NCBI GenBank assembly: GCA_016806645.1
Contig: JACSYO010001980.1
Span: 3,657,501 to 3,721,500 of the forward strand
Origin: Ophiodon elongatus
Lineage: Eukaryota; Chordata; Actinopteri; Perciformes; Hexagrammidae
Length of the DNA: 64,000 nucleotides
Direction: 5' to 3'
Program-made: the position numbers and the translations under genes
Shown here: in pieces, positions 13,245-25,466 of the stretch
How the letters are laid out: each line of letters begins with the position of its first letter
How positions within the stretch are numbered: the stretch's first letter is position 1
Notes under the pieces: model-generated
Told to the model about the DNA's origin: nothing
Databases searched by the model: none
What the model saw: only the letters and a program-made list of their open reading frames with translations

Positions 13245-15150
13245 GCTATGGCCTTGTCTACACAAGAGTTATCAAAACCCCTTTGTTTAGTCTTAATAAA
13301 GGAAACACATGAATAAAAGTAAATTGATAACTTAAACAAACAACCTAATGTCAAAGAGGGTAAATTAATATATTTAATGAAGAGCAGTAGGTTTTTTTCT
13401 TTTTCTTTTTTTTTTTTTATAAATCTTGCAAGTGATCAATTGCTACTTTTATTTTTGTTAATGAGTGTTTTACCTGGCACTTTAGGGAACTTTTTCATGT
13501 GCGTGTGTATACACATCTGTACTTTGTGTGTCCTTCTCTCCTTTCCTCTATCTGTGTGCCTGGATCTAAACAGATCCTGTGTTATTCCTACTTCAGATCT
13601 ATCCGGAACCTTTTCTTATGCATGTAAGAAAGAAGAAAAACAGATAGAACCCAAAAACATCTGATGCTTTTTTTTTACAGGGTCATGTCAGGAACTTTTG
13701 GCTCAGACTAGTTTTAAACAAGTGACTGATTTTCATTTTGGTGTTAACGCTCCCGTCTCATAGTATCTTCAAGATTAAACCCAGTCATTTGGGGACAGAA
13801 GAGAGTAACAATCTTATTTCAGTGCAAAGCCACCAGACACTGGAGACTACAGAGTACAGCTAGAAAAGCTTGCGGTAGGTTTTATTCTTTTGAAATGTAA
13901 TTATGTATTTGTATCATAAGGACTATTCAAGATTGATTCCTCTGTCAGTTAAGGAAGCATGTAATCAGGTTGTTTTGTACATAGTCATGATCCAGCAGGG
14001 AGCAAGTATGTTGAAAAGGCTATGCTCTGTCCTGCTGAAAATGCTGCAATGAATTCAGGTGTTTAAAAAAAAAAAAAAAAAAAAAAGCTAGTGAAATGTT
14101 TAGTGCAGAAAATGTCATGAAAGATCAACTCTCATACCTTAAAATGGCCAAAGTCATGTTAACGAGGACACACTGTTATGAAGATGTGCCATGTTGTTTG
14201 TTTCCTTTTCCGATCGTTTTTGTAACCATGACAAATGTATTACTTGAATGTTGAGATGATTTGTTTTGCAGTTATTGAAGGGGAAAGGTGGGTTACGAGG
14301 ACAAAACTCTGGGGTCGAAGAAATGATGGCGTTCCCAACGAGCCTCGCCAGAGTTTTGATCCCGACAGCAGGAACTTATGTGAATTAAGTTCTGTGTAGT
14401 TGCTACTGATTCTGATGTGAAGTCTGCTTGAAAAGACCAAATTGATCACTTGCAAGATCACTTGGACGTAAACAAAACTGACTTTTAAGTTAAAGTGAAA
14501 CAGCAAATGCATTGTTTATTTTATTGTACACTGGCTTACCTACTCGTAACTTTAAACGTTAACGTTGTGTGTGTGTGTGTGTGTGATATAGCGCGTGTGT
14601 ATAAACACAATGACGCCCATGTTTTGTTCACCTAACTCCCTAACAGCCCTTAAAAAGCCTTAAGTGTTTGGTCCTTGGACTTCCCTTGAAAAAGAGCATG
14701 GTTTTAATGAAAACCCCAAATAATAAGGAGAAAGAGGATGGTGAGGATACGCAGAAACAGCAATTATTATTATTTTGGTTTCTCTTTTTTTTTTGAGGTT
14801 TTGTTGAATAGACAGATCAAATCCTTAGAGATTCTTTATAATGGAAAGCAAGAAAAGGAGTAATATTTTGTAATTATATATTTTAGCAATGTGTAGTTAC
14901 TGAGCTGTAACATTTTTTTTCCACGTTTCAAAGCTTCAGTTTGCAGTTGTGACTATTTATAATACTTGATTTGCTTGTTATTTAATTTGTATTTCCTTCT
15001 TTGTTTCTTGTACTATTGCTGTGAAATGGAAGAAGGTCCACAAGCCTTTCTTTTGTGTCATTCTGTACGACAGATAAGAGGCAAGAGCGTGAGAGTTGTG
15101 CTACTCTTTTTGTAATATTGTAATAATAAAATAAAGTTCTAATTTATGCT
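13245..15150 (+). other. Probable fam222b 3'UTR (1.9 kb)
   Basis: AT-rich sequence without coding potential runs from the stop codon to a pair of overlapping AATAAA signals. It includes an A-run at about 14066-14086 and a short GT repeat near 14566. The last 150 bases are T-rich and resemble a mature 3' end. Confidence 0.65.
15125..15135 (+). terminator. Overlapping AATAAA polyadenylation signals of fam222b
   Basis: Two AATAAA hexamers share one A (15125-15130 and 15130-15135), followed by a GT/T-rich stretch. Confidence 0.65.
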
Positions 15151-16183
15151 TTGAAATGGGTCTGAACCGTTGTGTGGATTATCTGCGACACTGATTAGAA
15201 CTGAGGCCGACAACAGGTGCGCTCTGTTCTGCTCCCTTCCTTCTGCATGAGCTGCTGCTGCCTGACACTTCGGGTAGGTTGCTATTCACAGATTTGTGTC
15301 TTGCATAATCAGCCTTCCAAAAGGCCCGACTAAACCACATATCATTTGTAACCGAGACAGCGAGTGCTGAAGGTGGCGATTGTTGCACCAATTGCTGTGC
15401 TTTCAAGCCATTTATCTGAGGCTGCCTCCGCCAAACGGAGGAGGGAAGTAGGGTAGACAAAGCCAGCTGTGAAATCCACAGGACTATCTGGCTGCAGTAG
15501 ATTTAGCTTGTCTGGCTGTGATGAAAATGGGCCTCGTATAAAGGGCACACAGCGGGGGGCAGGATCAGCACCTTCTAATCAGTATTACTGCACGAGGGAT
15601 TGTGAGCGGTGTCAGAGGAGCCGGCAGGTTGTGGCCTTTGTGCCGAGAGGACGTGCATCCTGTTCCGGTGCTGGGACACACAGCACGCGCACACGCCTTT
15701 TGGATTAAATGTTTAATGTGTTGCAAATGTTCGACTTGGCAGTGCCGCTGCTCACGATGCAGCTGTCTACGGGTTTACACCGTGCCGTCGGTCAGATGGA
15801 CAAAGATGTGCTCGCCTCAAGTGAACTATTGCCTCAAAGAAAATTTTACATTCAAAATCGAGCTGACTTGGGAGTATCCGTCAGTCACAAAGGCAGCTCA
15901 CACATTTGACAGTTGTATTTCTTGGGAAACTGAATAATGTCTTTGGGTGTGAACGCCTCGATGCCCGGGTCAGCCAGCCGAGCGCACGGAGTGGAGCCCT
16001 GCGTCGTCTCCTCAGACCGGCGTGGGGTTCAGAGGACGCATCTCCGTGGACTGGGCTCTCTGCGGCCGCCAGCTCCTCCAGCTCCTCCCTGTGGATGAAG
16101 GAGGAAATATTACACGTCGTGGATTACTTTGCTCTCGCAGAGACGGGCCCAAAATCCGGATCCAAGAACATTTGAGCCTGCGT
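15151..16183. other. Region between convergent fam222b and trpv1
   Basis: No coding exon recognised. It should contain the trpv1 3'UTR. An ATTAAA on the minus strand (15712-15717) is a possible, unproven polyadenylation signal. Confidence 0.5.
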
Positions 16184-19100
16184 TCACGTCGCTGCACCTC
16201 GGGTCGCTCTGTTCGGCGGGGCGTCCGCGGCAGGGGGCTGGGTGCGATCCCAGCACCCGGGGTCCTCATTGATTTTGCCCAGGTTGATGTTCCATTTGTT
16301 CCAGTTGACTTCCTCCACTCTGAGACGACAAGAGGACACATGCTCCAATTACTGTCTGTGGTGTGATGCATCAATCAGCTGCCAGAGGAGGCAAATTAGT
16401 GAAGAGCACAGTGTGCTGCGCGTCAATCGATCCCTCTCACACAGCTGCATCTACTGTTAACTCCTCAAGCCGAAACCTTTATTATTATGCGTGTCTCCTG
16501 TTGCCTTTAATTACCTGTCAGCTACACGGTGCACATTGCACACAGCAGATTGCATATGCTGGCTTCACTATATATTTGTCCACAGTGCCAGAAACCAACT
16601 TGTACCTCTATGCTTGACAGTTAGCATTTAGCATGCTTCCATTGTCACAACTAATATGTAGATTGTGTAATGTTTACAGTGCTCACCATCTTCGCTGAGC
16701 ATGTTAACATTTGCTGATTAGCACTGAGAACAAAGTGTGGCTGAGGCTGATGGGAATGCCATTAGTTTTGCAGGTATTATGTCTTCATCCAAAATTTCGA
16801 TGGATCGAGTTATTACAATTCATCCTGTGTTTTAGTGGTGCGCCTTACCAAAGAAATAATCACATAACCACAAAATCATTGCCACACAGCGATTGCAACT
16901 TTGGGTCCTTATCTGTGATTGGGCATGGAAGTCTGTGTGTGTGTGTCATGTCATCCCGGTGGTTCACAACTGAAAGAAGCCAACCTGAAACACCGGCGAC
17001 GGTCATCTCCAAGAGCAGTGCGGAGGTTCTTCTCCACGCCACAGCGGAACCTCCTCCTCAGACAGCAGGACAGCCTTTTCTCCATTTCCAGGATAGTGAT
17101 GGCCCTCTGAAAACACAGCACGCCATCAGGCCACATCTGCCATGAACGGACACATTCCCCTCGACCAGCCCCCTGCTGGACGCCTCACCTGTAGCTTCCA
17201 GATGCTGGTGCTCTCCTCGGTGGTCTTCTCCACGGTGCGGTTCATGAGTGCGATGAGCATGTTTAACAGCAGGATGTAGGTGAGAATGATGTAGGTGATG
17301 AGGAGCACGAAGAACACGATGGTGTTCTCGTGTTCCTGGGTGAACTCCATTTCACCCATGCCGATGGTGAACTTGAAGAGCTGCAGCGTGGTGTAGGAGA
17401 TGCTTCTGAAGTAGGGTTTGACACACTCCTCGTCGGGCGCAACGGGACCAAAGAGACGCCCCTTCTGCTGCTGAGTGACAGTGGAGTTTTTCACACTGGG
17501 CTCTTTGAGCAGGGTGACCACCGCTGCGACAGGACATAGGGAACAGATTACATATAGTGCATCCTTCATTCATGGCATGTGGGATCCTAAATGAGGTCCC
17601 TGCCTAAGATTACCTGCTGAAAATCCAAAGAGGAAGACGATGTAGACCAGAAGAAAGCGCATGATGTCACTGAGGATCATCTGCAAAGACGAAAGAGCCA
17701 AAGGGCTTCAGGGATCGTTCAATGTGATGTTGCCCGTGGTGCAGTGTGACCTGTGTGGACTATACCTTCTGGATCATGATGCTGTAGACGCCCATGTGTT
17801 TGTCGCCCCTGGAGAAGTAGAGCATGTTCACCCAGCTGAGAGCAAGACACAGCACCAGGAAGCTGAGGTACTGCTGCTCCCCGAACAGATACAGCCCGGC
17901 CGTGATCAGGAAGAGGATGCTCTGCACAAAACTATCAACAGCAGAGAAGCCACTGTGAACCTGTGATTATACATTCTAACAATGCAAATGTGTATTGTAC
18001 AATCCATCCCAGATCATCAACGGTGTTACATGTCACCAGTCTGTGCTGTGCAATTAATTATTTGGTGATTAAGCATTGTCAATTAAGAGAACAACCATAA
18101 TTTAATGTGAGTATTTTAGATTATGCAGTGCCTATAAAAAGTATTCACACCCCTGTGGGAGTTTCAATGTTTTATTATTACATTATTTATTATTATAATA
18201 AATATTCACCCCCCGTAATGGGACACACTTAAAGGTGCAGTCAGCGATTCTAATCCAGTACACTTCCTCACGGTACGCTTTAAAAATCCGGTTTTCATCC
18301 ACAGCCCGGTGGTTTTAGAAGCCACATAATTAGTGAAATGGAGATCATCTGTGTGTCGTCAAGGGGTTTCAGGTGATTGTAGAATTGTTCGTGTCTGGGA
18401 GGACACTGTTGGTGTGTGACTATTGTGGCAAAACCTACACCGTTAAGGCAAAGGAACACTCAAAGGGACAAGCAACACAACAGACATTGCAAAGGTATAT
18501 AGTTATAGAAACAATAACTATGTACCCATGCTATGCTGTGTCTGTTACTATCACAAACCACTACGGTATAAATGATGCCATCTATCAACCAGAAGATGCT
18601 GCCAGGTAAAGATGATTCCAATTTGCTCCTTTTGTTTTGATGAACAGAATTGGGAGATAAGCATTGCTATACTTACAAAAGAATCTCATAATATCCATCA
18701 ATCAGCAACGTCTGCAGCTTCGGCCGTTTCCTCTTCAACTCTAAGATCTAGGAATTTAGATAAGGTTTTTGATTAATCACATTAGTGGAACACAGCCCCT
18801 GGATGTTTTAATTAAAACACAAACATACCCCTGTGAGAAAGAAATAGCCGTTTGCCAGCGCTATCACTAGCTGGCCCAACACATACAGGTAACCCATCGT
18901 GGTGTGTTTGAGGGGATACGGCAGCTGTGGGACACAGAAGAAACAAAAGCAACATCAGCACAGGTGTGTCTGGGATGGCCACACAGATCAGTCACACAGT
19001 TTGCAGCAGCCAGCTCACCTCTCCAAACTTCTTATTGTAGGCGACAAGAGTGAAGACGATCAGGTACAGGAAGTAGACCAGGAAGTTGAGAAAAAACATC

Positions 19101-21846
19101 CGCCCTGCGAACTTCTTCCACTTCTCCTCCAGCAGCCGGCTCAGAGGCTCCATCTGGAGCATCTCGTGGCGGTTCTGAGAGGAGACAGATGCTTGAGCAC
19201 AGAATAATGACAGCAGCTGCTCCGACCGGACTCTTAATGCTGGGACTCACGGGAATGTCACTGCCGTAGACCAGTATCTCCATGACTGAGTTGTCCTCGT
19301 ACGAGTCCACCGAGGCCAGGTCGTAAAGGGAGCTGTGGACGGGGCCGTAAACCCACTCGGTGAACTTACGGGACAGATGTTTGGTGTGACTCTCTTGGAA
19401 TTCACGTTTCAGGATGTGTGTAAAAAGCTGCAGACAAACAAGAGGAACTTTAGTGCAAAATCATGTCTGAGAGAGTTCACATTAATCCAAGTAGTACAAC
19501 ATTGAGACTGGAATTGTAGACTTGTCTGTGACCCCAATCACAGGGCCAGCCAAAACAATAGTTATTGGGTTGTCAGAGGAGCTGGGGGCCTATAGTATAT
19601 TTCTGTCCCTGGGCCCCAGTATATTTATATTCTGCTGTGTCTGAAGTGACTGCAGTATAGTGTTTACCCCGATCTTGCCCGTCTTGGCAGCCATTTTGAG
19701 AGGCGTGAGCCCCTTGTGGTTCTCGATGTCCTCCAGCTTCAGCTCGGGGTGCAGTTGGGCGGTGGTCTTGAGTATGCGGTCGTACATGTAGGTAATGAAC
19801 TCTGTGTTATCCTTATCCTTGTCCGTAGAGTAGTCAGCCACCGTCACCAGGGCGTGCAGCACCGTGTTGCCCTGAGAGTCCGTCATCTTAGAGCTCGCCC
19901 GTTGGTACTCGTTCTCCATAAGGAAGTCCACCACGGTGGGCTGGTTGGTGCAGGCTGCCAGACACAGAGGCAGCTCCCCTGAGGACAACACAGAGAGAGA
20001 CTCAATTAAGCGACAGCTTTTTTTTCAATATATATAACACAGATTTAAATGCATCTCTGTCTGAATGTGTAACTTGTGCCTACATCTAATCCATTAAAGT
20101 ACAAGCATAACAGCCCCCCCCCCCCTCTCCCCCCTCTCCCCCGGCCACTATACTTTTGCTTATTGTTACTTCACTCGGATGTTTGACCTACACAGTGCAA
20201 AGTGATGTATGTGAGTTTCACACTAAAGATTGTTCTTACATTAACCAGTTTAAGGGGGAAAGCTTCTCTTTTTGACGTGTTCATGCAAGCATGATTTTGT
20301 GACTAGTTTTGAAGCCAATTATGGTCCAGTATTCAACTTAGGGGCTGCACAAAAATGATGTTTCACGTTTTAAAAAAGCAAGACCCTTCCATAGGTTTTT
20401 TATATCCCGCAGGACTTAAGGGGAAAAAACTGCAAATAAGTTAAACAGTAAATAACAAAAAGAGTTAAAGCATTAAGAACTTAAGATGATATACCCAGAT
20501 GCTGTACTGTCTTCCTTCTTTGTTTTGCTTTAACATAAAAAGGGGCTAAATTGGAAATTCAGAGCATTATTATAGCGACAAACAGCTATTTACATGCAAA
20601 GATATAGTGGAGTGATGTCTACCTGAGCAGAGAATGAAGTCCCCCCCCCAACTTAGAAATAATTAAAATGTATCGCTTTATGTTGCTCTTTGTCACAAAA
20701 TGCTGTGAAAATACAAAATATAAAGTCTCACTCAATAACAGAAGCAGTGAAATGTAAATCTGGCCGGTAGATGATCTTTGTGTGAGGCTCCAGAGGAGGG
20801 CGCTCCTCCTCAGCAGCATGGACTCACCAAAGTAGAAGTTGGGGCCATCGTGTGGCTGGAAGAACACCCCGCAGGCTTTGGCGTGGACATTTGCTCCTTT
20901 ACTGACCAGCAGCTTCACATAGGAAATATTTCTCCTCTCAATGGCAATGTGGAGCGCTGTCTGGCCTGCCAGAGTCACACATCAACACAGTCCAGATACA
21001 AAATACTGATAATGTTGCAAAACTTTATTCTCAGCAATTCTTCTCCATACACAGTTTACCTTTGTAGTAGCTGTTGGTGTAGGCTGCATTCACAAACTCC
21101 TTAATGTCGCCCATCTTCTCTGAAATGTCAATTAGGAGCTCCACCGTGTCGTTCTTGCCATCCTTGAGGTGCAGCAGAGCCTTCATCAGGGCGGTTTTAC
21201 CATAGGACTGATCTGCGGATGGAACCACACATTGAGGGGGATAGCACACAGGTCTACGGCTCACTGTATGGATCAACTGTTGCATTGTGGGTCTCCCACT
21301 CACACAGGGAGTCGGAGAGTTTCTTCATGTTCTGGCGCAGGTACTGATGCAGGTTGTCCAGCTTGCTGACATCCCCGCTGGCCACGGCTTCAAACAGCCT
21401 GTCGATGGTAAACGTCTTGCTGTCTCTCTTGTGCTGCTCCTCGCCTCGGATCCTTCTATCGACGAAACACATGTCGCGGACAACGCGGTTACAAAAGGTT
21501 CACGCGGGTCAAGAGGTCACGCAGCCTCGCACTTCACATTAATCAACACTGTGGGGCTTGATAAGGCACAGCACTCATGGTGTAATGAGCATTAAAGAAA
21601 GGCAGAGATCACTTTATCTTTGCATGGTGAGGCTCACTTGTCAAAGTTGAGATTGAATCTGATTTGAGGACTGGTCTTCTCCATTTCCTCCTGGTAATCA
21701 GTGTCCATGGGGGCCGTAGGCGACTCCTGGCCCAAACCCAGGGCAGAAGCCACACCACCCTTCTTTGCCACTTTCTGCAGCCTTTTCTCCTCCTCCGTCC
21801 GGTCGTCTGCCTCCAGAGAGAAGCCAAACATCTCTGACTTCTCCAT
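16184..21846 (-). CDS. trpv1: Transient receptor potential cation channel, vanilloid subfamily, TRPV1-type
   Basis: Fourteen coding exons: 21846-21638, 21455-21304, 21212-21060, 20965-20828, 19978-19668, 19427-19251, 19174-19019, 18924-18829, 18747-18677, 17931-17766, 17680-17614, 17523-17189, 17106-16985 and 16319-16184. They total 2289 nt, or 762 residues plus TGA. The protein is a plasma-membrane calcium-permeable channel. The order is an N-terminal ankyrin domain (about 85-350), S1-S4 (about 395-530), S5, a pore with TIGMGEMEF, S6 (LLLNMLIALM), a TRP helix (IWKLQRAITIL), then EVNWNKWN and NEDPG. It resembles mammalian TRPV1 more than TRPV4. The start is the ATG before EKSEMFGF, in an exon with an upstream acceptor at 21869. 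Relative to mammalian TRPV1, S512, T550 and E570 are replaced by Y, V and Q, and the C-terminus is about 55 residues shorter. The next gene, shpk, is also its neighbour in human. Confidence 0.93.
18126..18225. mobile_element. Fragment of a fish DNA-transposon terminal repeat
   Basis: CAGTGCCTATAAAAAGTATT followed by CACACCCCT is the kind of terminal sequence widespread in fish DNA transposons (CAGTGCCTTGCAAAAGTATT type). It is followed by TTTATT/TTATTA-rich DNA and a second TATTCACCCCCC motif. It sits in the trpv1 intron between the exons at 17931 and 18677. Boundaries and superfamily are uncertain. Confidence 0.4.
20112..20141. repeat. Pyrimidine/poly-C tract in a trpv1 intron
   Basis: C-rich run with interspersed CTC in the 849-base intron between the exons at 19978 and 20828. 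The intron shows nothing else recognisable. Confidence 0.8.
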
Positions 21847-21868
21847 CTTGGCCTCTTGCTTCAGGGGT

Positions 21869-24054
21869 CTGCATGGACGTACAGCACAAGTGTGCGTCAT
21901 TCAGACAACAACCAACAGATCCAGTGAAGTGAATATGACAACTAGAGGTACACCACATGTGGAGAAGTAGTTAGCTTCAACTGATTCTCTAACTCCGATT
22001 TCCATTTAAAAATATCGTATCTTATGAAGCGTAGGAAACTTTGCTTTCTGTAGACCAGTTTCCAATTTGAGGGTTAAGAGCCATCCAAGTGATGTAAGGC
22101 AAAAAGAGACACATTTCTACATTGAACGGGTCACAACTGTGTGAATGGGTCACACGTACACGTTGCTTTGTTCTAGTGGGCCACAAGTGTGTTGTGTTGG
22201 TGCTTTAAGTTATATGTGTTTGTATCCGCTGGCTCTGAGACATCTTTGCCACAGGGGATCACCTCACTGACATATTTCCAGACATGTGATGTTTCAGCCC
22301 CAGTGACCAACAAAGGAGTGTATTTAGAAGATTTCAATGGCAGCAGTGTAAGCAGCACTTGTCTGGTCACCACTTCTTTTGCAGAATAATCAAATCATAT
22401 ACAGTGTGGTTTATAAAGACACAGAATGTGAATGACATGAAAAGATTCCCAGAGTTCAGCTGGTCACAATAACAGGATATATGATATTTTGATATGAAGG
22501 ATCATGTTAAAGATAATGGGAACCTAATCTTTGGTGGCCTCTTCCCTTTTTTAGTCACGAAATGGGGAATTAGTGACTCAGTAGCAACCCCTGTAACACT
22601 CCGTGATCATAAGGTTCAGAGGAATATGTAGCGCAGCAAAAAACAAAGGATGGAAACATTTTTTAGAAACAACAATTGTATTGTAATGTATTTTTTAACA
22701 ATCATTTAGTCATAGCACATTTGAATGAATTAGACATTTATTTTTTTATTGACAAAACTGTATTTTATAACCTCTTTGTTGTTCAAGTGTGTGTGCCGAA
22801 GCACCTTCTTCCACGCCTATATGCTACAGTACAATTCTTAACAAATATTAATAGACACTGCCATTCTTTCCCATACCCTCATTAAATCTCATAAAACAAC
22901 CAGAAAAACCAAGCAGTGTACTGCATCTTTTTTAAATGTCTGGTGGCGGTATGTTCGAAATGTACAAAATACATGATAACCAGTCACAATAGCATGAAAT
23001 GAGAGTGTTCAAAAATATGTTCAGACAAAGAGGATTCCTCAAGTCAATGTTCTTCTGGACCAGCAGCAATCTAAGTATTCAAAATTGGTAAACCAAACCA
23101 TCACGCATCATTTGACTCACCAGAAGTAAGAGAAGTAAGTCTTCCTGCCCCAGATTGTCTTCTTAAAGATCTGATCAAAACAAAACAGCAGTCGGCTGCA
23201 CACAATGGAGTCCTTCAGAGATGAGGTCCAAGTACTAAGTGAAGCGTCCTTAGATGATCACTTAACGGAGCGGCGGTGAGAGACAGCAGGAAAAAGCTAG
23301 AGTAGAGATGCAGTGTCACGCCCTAGAGAATATCAAAGCACATTACTGGAGCTCTCAGAGCTTGAAAGGATGTATTGACCATCTCTGCTCATGCTAAGAT
23401 ACCAAAGAAATACCACAAAGTACTAGTATACTCTCTGCGTCCACCAGGAACATTTTAAATTTAACTTACAAGTTATCAAGAAAAAGACTATTGGCACCTT
23501 TAAAAAAAATGTAAACATCCTCATGTCTCTCTGAAAATAACTAAATAAATCCACTTACCCTTCTGAATTGCTACTTTTTCCCCTCAGGTTTGTGTATGAT
23601 ATTTCTTAAGTGTTTTATTTTTGTTCGTCCACAACGTTGCCTCCTGTGTGTCTTGTGTGCCTCTTGATAGTTTTTCATACGTGTGGGTGTTTGGTTTCAG
23701 TGCTGCTGTGTTTCTGTGACTGTGCGGTCGCAGAGCTTCTTCTGCCATTCGAGAGATCATCTGACTGTTTCCTTTCTGAAGATGACTTCCTCTTTTTTCA
23801 CAGCGCACAGGGCTTCACATACCAGCGTGGTTACCGTTAGCAGGATGGTATTTAAAATGTGACTTCACATCCAATATTGTGCAGCCTGATGCTTCACTCC
23901 CTGTGTTTATCTGGACTTTTCAGTATGTGCCGTTGAGTTGCGTACAGTGATTTCCTTTAAAAACTTGGACAAGTGCACCAGAATATGATCCTGGTTCAAG
24001 TATAATAAGATATCGACATCAAAATGTATTCAAAATATTTAAGACCTGAGACAA
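21869..24054. other. 5' region of trpv1
   Basis: Non-coding, AT-rich. It should contain one or more 5'UTR exons and the promoter of trpv1, since its first coding exon has an acceptor (GCAG before 21868). I could not fix their positions. No other gene recognised. Confidence 0.45.
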
Positions 24055-24073
24055 AATAAGTTGTTAACACTGC

Positions 24074-24079
24074 TTTATT
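24074..24079 (-). terminator. Candidate polyadenylation signal of shpk
   Basis: AATAAA on the minus strand, about 1.4 kb past the shpk stop. It is the clearest hexamer found in this stretch by eye. Confidence 0.4.
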
Positions 24080-25136
24080 TGTACCATAACCACATCAGCT
24101 GGGAGCTAATGACCTTGATAATAAAAAAAACTGCATATAACTGGTACATTTTTGCCCGAATGACTGGCACTACTAACAACACTGATCTTGTGAGTGTCAC
24201 AACTGTATTATACGTATTATAGAAAATTACAACATTGCTGCTAGAAATATTCCATGTATCAAAAAGCACCAGAAGCAGCACGAAAAATTCAACAGCGGAT
24301 CATCTTTGTGAAAATAAAGTTGACAAGTGGTATAAGAAGAATTAACATAAAAAAACTGACCATAATCAAGGACATTTTCCCACTCTGTGAGGAGCTCACA
24401 GTTCAGAATGGAAGATTAAGCCTTAAAATGAAAAGAGGGCAAAGAAAGAGCAGTAATCATTAATCTAGATGTGGCCCTTGATAGAAAACACCACAAATCA
24501 TTTCACTCCAATTTAAAGCTCTCCCTCCTAAAACAGGGAACCCTGAAGCACAACATCTTTGAATCCAAGGACGAGAAGAATCTGATCAAAACATTTACTC
24601 TAATGACCAATCAGCTCACTAGAAAAAAAGTCCTACAGAATTCCTCGTCATTCCTCATCATTCCTCCAGGATCCCGACATGGACAGATGTACAGAGGTAC
24701 AGAGTTTACAATAAATTGACGGGTGATAAAGACGCCATATTAACTCTGGTGTTAAAGCAAGGCTTCTAACTACACTCCACTGCAACAGTCTAATGAATCG
24801 CGATTATAGGTGCATATGAACTTAATGTTCTTAACTATATTGCATGTCACATATTAAGTTTTCTTTTCATTACACATAGGACCAGTGTCGGGATAATAAT
24901 GTGGTGACTTTAGAAAATGACATTTTTAGACTCAATGAGATGGTGAGTGCAAATTTAAAGAGAATAAGCTCTTTTGCGCGCGACGACATTTAAAAACCAT
25001 GAGACAGATGGATGTGAAAGAAAATGAGCAGAGAAAAAAAAATAAACATCTCCTTCGTTGCCTATTTTCTGCTTGAATGCTAACACACTGATAGCTGCTA
25101 CACCTCATCTCGCAGTAGCTGTGGTGTCATCTAAAG

Positions 25137-25239
25137 AAATCACCGCGGTCTCCGTATTTGAGGGTGGACTCCTGTCCACCCTCAAATACGGAGACCATGA
25201 ATCTGGGATCTTCAAAGCAGTCCAGCACCGCGGTGATTT
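25137..25239. repeat. Nested inverted repeat with a perfect 23-bp stem
   Basis: Bases 25147-25169 are exactly complementary to 25174-25196, leaving a 4-base loop. An outer 13-base arm (25137-25149) is exactly complementary to 25227-25239 and contains the self-palindrome CACCGCGGTG. It lies about 230 bases beyond the shpk stop codon. It is not explained by a gene. Confidence 0.9.
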
Positions 25240-25466
25240 AGATCTACTTCATGGATTTTATAATATGCCTTTCAGCAACTGACAAAATACACTTTACACA
25301 AGGCATCTTTTGCTTGACAGAGCAAAACACGTCAGAGCATTTCCCTGTGCCTGGTCGTTCCCTTTGTAAAACAAAGCGATGCCGTTCTTTGAGGCTCTCA
25401 CATGTGCAAAATGTTCACATAATCCCGTAAACAGACAGGGATTCGCTGGTGGATTACAACTCTCAT

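Larger units (their letters stand above)
24055..25466 (-). other. Probable shpk 3'UTR
   Basis: No coding exon. On the minus strand an AATAAA (24074-24079, TTTATT on the + strand) is followed by a GT/T-rich stretch. Using it would give a 3'UTR of about 1.4 kb that contains the nested hairpin at 25137-25239. Confidence 0.4.

Noticed and set aside
24254..24720. Lys-rich open frames considered as a retroelement remnant
   Set aside because: No motif of a reverse transcriptase, integrase or transposase, and the frames are short and AT-driven.
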